NCBI GenBank assembly: GCA_964357255.1
Contig: CAYHKQ010000031.1
Span: 1 to 25,684 of the forward strand
Source of the DNA: JBBTIS01 sp038059855
GTDB taxonomy: Bacteria; Elusimicrobiota; Elusimicrobia; JACQPE01
Reading direction: 5' to 3'
DNA length: 25,684 bases
Under the pieces are notes generated by a model. That model had not been told where the DNA came from. It did not search any database and saw only the letters and a list, made by a program, of their open reading frames with translations. The position numbers and the translations under genes are program-made. Positions 7,548 through 13,517 of this stretch are shown here, one piece after another. The first letter of the stretch is position 1, and every line of letters begins with the position of its first letter.

Positions 7548-9647
7548 ATGAAGCAAGCCAAGGCGCTCATTATTGTGGAGTCTCCCACCAAGGAACGCAC
7601 CATCAGCGCAATGGTGGGAAAAAATTTCATGGTCAAAAGTTGCATGGGGCACATTCGCGATCTGCCCAGGTCCACTCTTGGCGTTGATCCTAAAAAAGAT
7701 TTTGCCGTCCATTACGTTGTCCTGCAAGGCAAAGCGCCTCTTGTCAATGCGATTAAGGCGATGGCCAAGGAGGCTTCCAAAATTTATCTCGCAACTGACT
7801 TTGACCGGGAGGGCGAGGCCATCGCTTGGCATCTTTTAGAGCTTATCCGAGCTAAGCCCGAGGCCGTGGCTCGCATTACCTTCCATGAAATTACACCCCG
7901 CGCCATCGGGGAAGCGATAAAAAATCCACGGCAGATTGACATGAATCTTGTCGAAGCCCAGCAAGCCCGGCGCATCATTGACCGGTTGGTGGGTTATTCG
8001 ATTTCGCCGTTGTTGTGGAGAAAAGTTCAGCGCCGCCTATCCGCCGGCAGGGTGCAGTCCGTGGCTTTAAAATTCATTGTGGAGCGGGAGAAGGAAATCC
8101 TGGCCTTCCGGCCCCAGGAATACTGGTCCGTCCAGGCGCGGCTTGCCAAAAAAGACGCCGCAGTCAAGGATCATGTCAAAGATTCCGAACTACTGGCCCT
8201 GCTTGTGCGAGAGGGCGAACGAAAAATCGAGCGCCTGGACATTGGCTCTAAAGACGCGGTGGACAAGATTGTGGCCGGCCTGCAGGGCGCCTCTTTTCGC
8301 GTGGAGGAGGTCAAGGAAACCCAGGCCATTCGTATGCCGTTGCCGCCCTTAACCACGGCCGATCTTCAGCAAAGCTCGCATCGCGCCTGCGGATTTTCAC
8401 CGGCTAAAACCATGATGTTGGCTCAATCTTTGTACGAGGGCAAATCGTTGCCCGGCGGAACGATGGGTCTGATTACCTACATGCGTACGGACTCGGTTCA
8501 TATCGCGCCCGAGGCGCGCGCCGAAGCTTTGAGTTACATCGCAAAGAATTTTGGCGCCGCTTACGCCGGCAAGGATACGCATAAGCGCTTTTTGAAAAAA
8601 AAGAAATTCGCTCAGGAGGCCCATGAGGCGATCCGCCCCACCAGCGCGGAACGTACGCCCGAATCCTTGGCTCATGCGCTCAATCCCGATGAGATCAAGG
8701 TTTACGACATCATCTGGCGGCGTTTCCTTCAAAGCCAGATGGCCGAGGCCAAGCTTGCCGTAACTTCAATCAATATAGCGGCGGCAAACTGCGGATTTCG
8801 GACCTCGGGAACCGTTGTGCTTTTTGACGGGTTTCGCCGGCTCGATTTACGGCAAGACCGCGAGGGTTCCGAAGAGGAGGGCCGGCGGTTGCCGCGGCTC
8901 GTCAGGGGCGAGGAGCTTAAATTTTTGGAATTTCTCACCCAACAGCATTCCACCGAACCGCCCCCGCGCTTTAACCCTGCGAGCCTTATCAAGACCATGG
9001 AGGCCAATGGCGTGGGCAGGCCTTCGACTTATGCCCCCACCATTGGGACCCTGATCGCCCGCAACTACGTCACATTGGAAAAAAAGGTTTTTATCCCGAC
9101 GGAAATAGCCGTAAAAGTCTACGAACGCCTGAGCGAGCATTTTTCCAAGATTATGGACGTTGGATTCACCGCTAAGATGGAATCGCTTTTAGACGAGATT
9201 GCCGAGGGGAAGGCGCAGAGCAAGAAAGTCCTTCATGATTTCTGGAAAGCGTTTGAGGTGGATTTGAAAAAGGCGGAAAAGGAGATGGTCGCCCAAATAG
9301 TCGAGCCCCAGGAGACCCAGGAGAAATGCGAAAAATGCGGCTTGCCCATGCTCTTGAGGGAAAGCCGGTTCGGCAAGTACCTTTCCTGCAAAAATTTTCC
9401 AACGTGCACCTTCAAAATCGGGCTTACGGCCTCGGGTCAGAAAAAAGTGGTTAAGGCCACGGAGATTCCGTGTGAGAAATGCGGAACCTTTTTGGTTGAG
9501 CGCACGGGCCGCCGGGGGCCGTTTTTAGCTTGCCCCAAGTTTCCCAAGTGTCGTTTTACGAAATCTTTGCCCAAGCCGGAGGCCGCGCCTGGATCTTCGC
9601 CTCCCCAGGCGCCGCCGGAGCCGGGGCCGGCCGCGCCTCCTGCATGA
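7548..9647 (+). CDS. topA: DNA topoisomerase I
   Basis: Type IA topoisomerase, 699 residues, which relaxes negative supercoils through single-strand passage. The TOPRIM domain begins ALIIVESPTKERTISAMVGKNFMVKSCMGHIRDLP and carries DFDREGEAIAWH. The active-site tyrosine is Y311 in GLITYMRTDSVHIAPEA. NGVGRPSTYAPTIGTLIARNYV is also conserved. Two C-terminal zinc ribbons are intact: CEKCGLPMLLRESRFGKYLSCKNFPTC and CEKCGTFLVERTGRRGPFLACPKFPKC. The last 30 residues are a Pro/Ala tail. It is shorter than the E. coli enzyme, which has more C-terminal repeats, and similar to Firmicute-type enzymes. It lies 25 bases after dprA, a widely conserved gene pair. Confidence 0.96.
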   Translation: MKQAKALIIVESPTKERTISAMVGKNFMVKSCMGHIRDLPRSTLGVDPKKDFAVHYVVLQGKAPLVNAIKAMAKEASKIYLATDFDREGEAIAWHLLELIRAKPEAVARITFHEITPRAIGEAIKNPRQIDMNLVEAQQARRIIDRLVGYSISPLLWRKVQRRLSAGRVQSVALKFIVEREKEILAFRPQEYWSVQARLAKKDAAVKDHVKDSELLALLVREGERKIERLDIGSKDAVDKIVAGLQGASFRVEEVKETQAIRMPLPPLTTADLQQSSHRACGFSPAKTMMLAQSLYEGKSLPGGTMGLITYMRTDSVHIAPEARAEALSYIAKNFGAAYAGKDTHKRFLKKKKFAQEAHEAIRPTSAERTPESLAHALNPDEIKVYDIIWRRFLQSQMAEAKLAVTSINIAAANCGFRTSGTVVLFDGFRRLDLRQDREGSEEEGRRLPRLVRGEELKFLEFLTQQHSTEPPPRFNPASLIKTMEANGVGRPSTYAPTIGTLIARNYVTLEKKVFIPTEIAVKVYERLSEHFSKIMDVGFTAKMESLLDEIAEGKAQSKKVLHDFWKAFEVDLKKAEKEMVAQIVEPQETQEKCEKCGLPMLLRESRFGKYLSCKNFPTCTFKIGLTASGQKKVVKATEIPCEKCGTFLVERTGRRGPFLACPKFPKCRFTKSLPKPEAAPGSSPPQAPPEPGPAAPPA

Positions 9648-9662
9648 GGAAAGCGGTCGAGC

Positions 9663-9704
9663 GCTCAGTTGGGCGGTGGGCGCTTTAGCGCGCAACCGTT
9701 GAGC
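9663..9704. repeat. nested hairpin between topA and the Xer gene
   Basis: GCTCA (9663-9667) pairs with TGAGC (9700-9704), GTTG (9668-9671) with CAAC (9693-9696), and inside them GCGC-TTTA-GCGC (9680-9691) forms a perfect short stem. There is no U-tract, so an intrinsic terminator is unlikely. It could be an RNA-stability element or a degenerate dispersed repeat. Confidence 0.55.
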
Positions 9705-9720
9705 CGATGAAGCGTCGCTG

Positions 9721-10653
9721 ATGACTGAGATTGATCGTTCGATTCAGGAATACCTTACCTATCTGAGAGTCCGCCGTAATCTGGCCATCAATACGCTCGA
9801 ATCTTACGGCCAGGATTTGAAGGATTTCACTCGTTACGCCGCCGGCCATGGCGCGGCGCAATTGACGAGTTTGAGCCGGACTATGTTGAGGGGTTATTTG
9901 GCCGTTAAGAAGGAGCAGACCGGAATTTCAAGCGCCACCTTGGCCCGGCATATTTCCTCGTTGCGGGGATGGCTCAAATACGTGGCCGACGTTCATCCGA
10001 GCGGCTTGCCGGCCGCGTCGAATTTGTTGAGTTTCGGACAGCGATTAAAACGAAGCCGCAGTCTGCCTCGCGCTTTGGCTAAGGATCAGGTGGAAAAACT
10101 TTTGGATTTTTCCAGTCGTCGCGCTCAGGAGGCTTCAGGCAGGTCCAGGCTTCCCTCGCTTCGTGATTGGGCGGCCCTGGAAGTTCTTTATTCCTCGGGC
10201 CTTCGTATCAGCGAACTTTGCGGGCTTCCCGCCGCCTCCGTGGAATGGGAGCAAGGCATGGTCCGCGTGATGGGCAAGGGGGCCAAAGAAAGAATGGCGC
10301 CGATGGGCGAGCGGGCCTTGAAAGCCTTGAAGTTTTATTGGAAAGAGTATCAGCATCGGGTTAAGCGGCCGCAGGGCCATTATTATCTGTTTGCCAATCC
10401 TTGCGGCGCGCCTTTGAGCCGCGTGATCATGGAGCGGCGCATCAGCGCTTTGGCTCGCGCCGCGCTTAATCAAAGGGTGACCCCGCATCAACTCAGGCAT
10501 TCTTTCGCCACGCACCTTCTTCTTAATGGCCTTGATTTGCGTAGCGTCCAAGAGCTCTTGGGTCATAAATCTTTGGAGGCGACCCAGATTTATACAACCC
10601 TCACCGCCTCCAGCCTTCAACAAATTTATCTTCGCACCCACCCGCGAGCGTAA
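9721..10653 (+). CDS. XerC/XerD-type tyrosine recombinase
   Basis: Tyrosine recombinase of 310 residues, probably resolving chromosome dimers at a dif site with FtsK. The N-terminal SAM-like core-binding domain spans about residues 1-95 (IQEYLTYLRVRRNLAINTLESYGQDLKDF). The catalytic domain has all active-site residues: R162 (SSGLRISELCGL), K186 (MGKGAKERMAPM), H256 and R259 (HQLRHSF), H282 (LLGHKS) and Y291 (IYTTL). XerC and XerD cannot be told apart by eye; many phyla use a single XerH/XerA-like protein. It follows topA by 73 bases on the same strand and may share its transcript. No dif-like 28-bp site is visible in the window. Only 12 bases separate its stop from the convergent TonB-like gene. 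Confidence 0.92.
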   Translation: MTEIDRSIQEYLTYLRVRRNLAINTLESYGQDLKDFTRYAAGHGAAQLTSLSRTMLRGYLAVKKEQTGISSATLARHISSLRGWLKYVADVHPSGLPAASNLLSFGQRLKRSRSLPRALAKDQVEKLLDFSSRRAQEASGRSRLPSLRDWAALEVLYSSGLRISELCGLPAASVEWEQGMVRVMGKGAKERMAPMGERALKALKFYWKEYQHRVKRPQGHYYLFANPCGAPLSRVIMERRISALARAALNQRVTPHQLRHSFATHLLLNGLDLRSVQELLGHKSLEATQIYTTLTASSLQQIYLRTHPRA

Positions 10654-10665
10654 AGGCGGTTCGGA

Positions 10666-11280
10666 TTACGGCGCGATTTCGAAGTCGAAGACGATTTTGA
10701 GTTTGTCCGGGGCAAAGCCCTCGGGCAAGGGGGGAAAGGGGGCGGCCAGGCTCACGCTTCTTAAGCAGGCCAGATCGTAGTAGGAGTCGCCGGATTTTTC
10801 GGTCAATTCAGGGGCGGCAATACTGCCATCTTTGTGGATGATGAAGGCTGTTTGGGCGCGGCGTAGAAGATAGCTGTCTTTCCAGTAGGTTGAGTTCCAT
10901 TGGGCCGCGATTTTTCGTTGGATCGTTTCGATATAAAAAGGAAAAGGGAAATTGCCGATCCCTGAACCTGCGCCCACGCTGGAGCGGGCGCTTCCTGCGC
11001 CAAAATGAGGCGAGGCGATGGAGGCGGCTTTTGGGATTGGCGACTGGGGCTTGGTTTGCTTTTTGTTTTTTTCCGTGGAAGGCGTGCTCAGGTAGTCTTC
11101 GTTTTCCGGCAACGTGGCGATATCCTGCGTTCCCAAGGAGGAACCGGACGGCAGGCTACTTAACGACAGGTCAACGACATAGTAGTTTTTTTTCTGTTGA
11201 GGCCCGATTAAGAAATGTTGAAGAAAAGCCAGAGCTATAAAGGCGTGAAACAAGGAGGAGTAAAGAAAACCTTCGCGCAT
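10666..11280 (-). CDS. TonB/TolA-like periplasm-spanning protein
   Basis: Third gene of a TolQ-TolR operon; 204 residues. It has a short cytoplasmic start and one N-terminal membrane anchor (about residues 8-25, SLFHAFIALAFLQHFLIG). A Ser/Pro/Lys-rich linker spans about 40-100. The C-terminal domain (about 110-204: FPFPFYIETIQRKIAAQWNSTYWKD ... TAFIIHKDGSIAAPELTEKSGDSYYDLACLRSVSLAAPFPPLPEGFAPDKLKIVFDFEI) is the TonB/TolA C-terminal fold. The pattern W....P, G.I..P.L.. SG...D.A...S...A.PFPPLP fits energy transducers of the TonB_C class. It would transmit proton-motive force from TolQ/TolR to outer-membrane partners. Whether it acts as TonB (nutrient uptake) or TolA (envelope constriction) cannot be decided; no TolB, Pal or receptor is adjacent. 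Confidence 0.82.
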   Translation of the reverse strand: MREGFLYSSLFHAFIALAFLQHFLIGPQQKKNYYVVDLSLSSLPSGSSLGTQDIATLPENEDYLSTPSTEKNKKQTKPQSPIPKAASIASPHFGAGSARSSVGAGSGIGNFPFPFYIETIQRKIAAQWNSTYWKDSYLLRRAQTAFIIHKDGSIAAPELTEKSGDSYYDLACLRSVSLAAPFPPLPEGFAPDKLKIVFDFEIAP

Positions 11281-11286
11281 TAGGCC

Positions 11287-11697
11287 CTACGACCCCGACG
11301 GCGTGGCCGCAATTCCGAGTTTTCCGACTTTAAGGCGCTTGGCGATATCCATGATTTTAACGATTTTGTCGAGAGCCGTATCTTTGTCCGCTTGAATCAG
11401 CAGGGATTTACCTCGGATACGTAACGCGAGCTCTCGTTCTAAATCTATCCAGGGAATTTCGCGGGCCGCAAGAAAAACATGGCCGCTTTTAGTCAGCGTG
11501 ATCTCGAGCGGCGCCTCCGGCGCTTGGGAGGTGGCCGAGGACTTGGGCACATTGACCTCGATCTGGGAGCGCAAAAGAAACGGGGTAATTACCATAAAGA
11601 TAATGACGAGAACCAAGGCCACGTCAATGAGGGGAATGAGATTGATGTCGGAGAAAAAACCACGCCCGGAGCGATGATTGCGTGGCGCGGCGAGCAT
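11287..11697 (-). CDS. TolR/ExbD-family proton-channel subunit
   Basis: 136-residue ExbD/TolR protein: a short N-terminal tail, one membrane helix (about residues 18-41) and a periplasmic domain. The proton-carrying aspartate is D25 in NLIPLIDVALVLVIIFMVITPF, matching the family pattern P-L-x-D-V. The periplasmic part includes TLTKSGHVFLAAREIPWIDLERELALRIRGKSLLIQADKDTALDKIVKIMDIAKRLKVGKLGIAA, normal for the family. Its ATG overlaps the stop of the TolQ-like gene by one base (TAATG), and the TonB-like gene starts six bases after its own stop, so the three are translationally coupled. Confidence 0.93.
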   Translation of the reverse strand: MLAAPRNHRSGRGFFSDINLIPLIDVALVLVIIFMVITPFLLRSQIEVNVPKSSATSQAPEAPLEITLTKSGHVFLAAREIPWIDLERELALRIRGKSLLIQADKDTALDKIVKIMDIAKRLKVGKLGIAATPSGS

Positions 11698-12248
11698 TAT
11701 TTGTCCGGCAATCCTGTGATGAGATCCGCTACGGCCAGCTCCATCTGGCGCTCGAGGCGTTCTAGGCGGCTGTTGAAATAATTATAGGCCACGATGGCTG
11801 GAATCGCCACCATGATGCCGAAGGCCGTGGTAATCAGGGCCTCGGCAATGCCGTTAGCCACAACGGAGGGCCCGCCGCCCAGGCTGACGGAAACGGCCTT
11901 AAACGCGCGGATAATTCCGATGACGGTTCCCAGTAGCCCGATGAAAGGGGCGGTGCTGGCGATGGTTCCTAGGATAGGCAGTCGGGCCTCGAGCGGAGTA
12001 ATCCAGCGTGAAATTTCATGTTGCGCCAAGCGTTCCTTTCCGCGAGAGTCGTTTGCCAAGCAGATTTTTACGTTAACTTGTCTAACGAAGGCCGCCGAGC
12101 CCTTGGAGGCTCTATGAAATGCCATCCACCGGTCCCACATTACGGCTAAGGACAAAATGGAGTAGCCGAGTAGAACGCTAAGGACGGGCCAGCCTTGCGC
12201 GATCATGCTTAGCAGAGAAAAATGGGAGCCGCCAAGAGTTTGGTTCAC
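11697..12248 (-). CDS. TolQ/ExbB-family proton-channel subunit
   Basis: 183-residue MotA/TolQ/ExbB protein. Membrane segments are at about 17-37 (PVLSVLLGYSILSLAVMWDRW), 93-118 and 133-157. The conserved core is LPILGTIASTAPFIGLLGTVIGIIRAF followed by GIAEALITTAFGIMVAIPAIVAYNYF. It is shorter than E. coli TolQ (about 230) because the cytoplasmic loop is reduced. The start is GTG at 12248; an in-frame TAG lies 12 bases upstream, so no earlier start is possible. No ribosome binding site precedes it, and a TAGAAT box lies six bases upstream, suggesting a leaderless mRNA. It heads the three-gene proton-powered operon. Confidence 0.92.
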   Translation of the reverse strand: MNQTLGGSHFSLLSMIAQGWPVLSVLLGYSILSLAVMWDRWMAFHRASKGSAAFVRQVNVKICLANDSRGKERLAQHEISRWITPLEARLPILGTIASTAPFIGLLGTVIGIIRAFKAVSVSLGGGPSVVANGIAEALITTAFGIMVAIPAIVAYNYFNSRLERLERQMELAVADLITGLPDK

Positions 12249-12254
12249 CGTACT

Positions 12255-12260
12255 ATTCTA
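12255..12260 (-). promoter_or_regulatory. -10 box immediately upstream of tolQ (leaderless type)
   Basis: TAGAAT on the minus strand ends six bases before the GTG start, the same spacing as at comM and purA. A weak -35-like TTCAAA lies 18 bases further upstream. Confidence 0.45.
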
Positions 12261-12308
12261 CAGGTTTTAAAAAAATTTTTTGAATTCGGCGGGAATAAGT
12301 CATAATAA

Positions 12309-12442
12309 TACGACTCATGCAAATTCATTGCATTCCGCTCATCCTGAGCTTGTCGAAGGATGAATACAGGGTTTTTTGCGTCTTGGCTCATGGTTCGACA
12401 GGCTCACCATGAGCGGCTTTTTATCATTTTGCATGAGTCGTG
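12309..12442. repeat. 134-bp MITE/REP-like element with nested palindromes
   Basis: Outer arms ACGACTCATGCAAA (12310-12323) and its exact reverse complement (12428-12441) bracket an inner imperfect hairpin. The inner left arm is 12335-12364 (CCGCTCAT.CTGAGCTTGTCGAAGG type) and the right arm 12384-12416 (GGTTCGACAGGCTCACCATGAGCGG type), with a loop of about 19 bases. ATAATAA flanks both ends (12302-12308 and 12443-12449), a possible 7-bp target duplication, though the AT-rich sequence weakens that. The inner sequence resembles a palindrome family I recall as dispersed in many bacterial genomes. It codes for nothing. Confidence 0.75.
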
Positions 12443-12472
12443 ATAATAAGAAACAATTAGCCTTCACTTTTT

Positions 12473-13483
12473 ATGCGCGACAAGATTGAACTGTTAGTCG
12501 AGGAAACCGGCGCTTTGGCCCGCGAGGCCGAGCTCGCGTTGGGACTTTCCGGTTACGACGTGGAGCAGGCGCTTAAAATTCTTCATGGCCGCATGAGGGA
12601 TGTCTTTGTCGTCAAAGTAAAATTTTTAAGTCAGTATCCCAATATGTACGGCTTGGCCTTGTTTATCGCCAACGTGACCGGCGCGGCGTCCTGCCCGTCG
12701 TTTCGTTTGAGATGCGTTTTTAGCGAAAATCCTTATCTTTATGAAACCGACCTTGGCATTCATTGGTATGAGTTTGAGAAGGCGATTTATCGAGCCCGGC
12801 TTTCCGAGTTGTGCCATGTGGGCGTTAGCCAGAGTCTTGAGCAAGAGTGGGAGGATAAAATTGGCGGCGAGTCGAGCCGGTTGATCGCGATCAGGGAGTC
12901 CCTGGTGGCCGGCCGCCAGGACGGCGTTGATCTGTGGCTCGAGGAGCTTGTTCGCGCTAGTCGCGCTTGGCGTATTCCGCCTAAGTACGCCTATGAAACT
13001 GATGTTTTGAGTCTTAAGGAGTATCGCCAGAGCCCGGCTACGCTTTCGGGCCGCGCCCCGTATTCGCCGTTTTTTTTTAACTCAGCCCCAGCGGCCGATA
13101 AGGGGGAAATTTTTTTGAATTTGAGAATTGCGCTGGAAAGCGCCTCCGGGCCGCGCCAGACGCCCGGATCCACGAGTAGCCGGCTTGCCGCGGTTCGCGC
13201 GGTGGAGCTTGCGGCCGGCGACGTTACGTCCGTTTACGTGCTCGAGAGCAGGGATACCGGCTTATATTTGGCCGAGGTCTTCGGTGGTTACGCGGACAAC
13301 GGCCTTTATCCCATAGAGGCGCCAGTAGAATCCGTCTGGCGCGAGGGCGAACTAGCCGGCGTTCGCGTGCGCTTTGGCCATTCAGTGGTCGGCGAGGCGA
13401 CATTTCCTCCGGATCTTCGCGTTTGGGCTTTGCGCCGCACAGGCCCAAAACCCGGCTTGTTGCGGCGACTGCTGGACTGGTAG
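12473..13483 (+). CDS. protein of unknown function, possible UBA-like N-terminus
   Basis: I do not recognise this 336-residue protein. The first 40 residues (DKIELLVEETGALAREAELALGLSGYDVEQALKIL) have the three-helix rhythm of UBA or elongation-factor-Ts N-terminal domains: a 'G' turn, then 'GYDVEQALKIL' matching 'G-D-x-E-x-A-L'. The rest is mixed alpha/beta with no signal peptide or membrane segment, so it is probably cytoplasmic. Residues 240-320 look beta-rich (VTSVYVLESRDTGLYLAEVFGGYADNGLYPIEAPVESVWREGELAGVRVRFGHSVVGEATFPPDLRVWALRRTG). Base composition matches its neighbours. The ATG has no ribosome binding site; a GATAAT 25 bases upstream is partly supplied by the edge of the 134-bp repeat. 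It faces the histidine-kinase-like gene. Confidence 0.75.
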   Translation: MRDKIELLVEETGALAREAELALGLSGYDVEQALKILHGRMRDVFVVKVKFLSQYPNMYGLALFIANVTGAASCPSFRLRCVFSENPYLYETDLGIHWYEFEKAIYRARLSELCHVGVSQSLEQEWEDKIGGESSRLIAIRESLVAGRQDGVDLWLEELVRASRAWRIPPKYAYETDVLSLKEYRQSPATLSGRAPYSPFFFNSAPAADKGEIFLNLRIALESASGPRQTPGSTSSRLAAVRAVELAAGDVTSVYVLESRDTGLYLAEVFGGYADNGLYPIEAPVESVWREGELAGVRVRFGHSVVGEATFPPDLRVWALRRTGPKPGLLRRLLDW

Positions 13484-13517
13484 AACGATTCGAGCGAGCG
13501 CAACCGTTTGCTTTGAG

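Noticed and set aside
9721..10653. Integrase of a mobile element
   Set aside because: Length, full Xer layout and position in a housekeeping run with topA point to a chromosomal Xer recombinase; no element borders are near it.
12309..12442. Structured RNA gene or riboswitch for the downstream gene
   Set aside because: The pairing is simple long inverted repeats with flanking direct repeats, better explained as a dispersed palindromic element than as a folded regulatory RNA.
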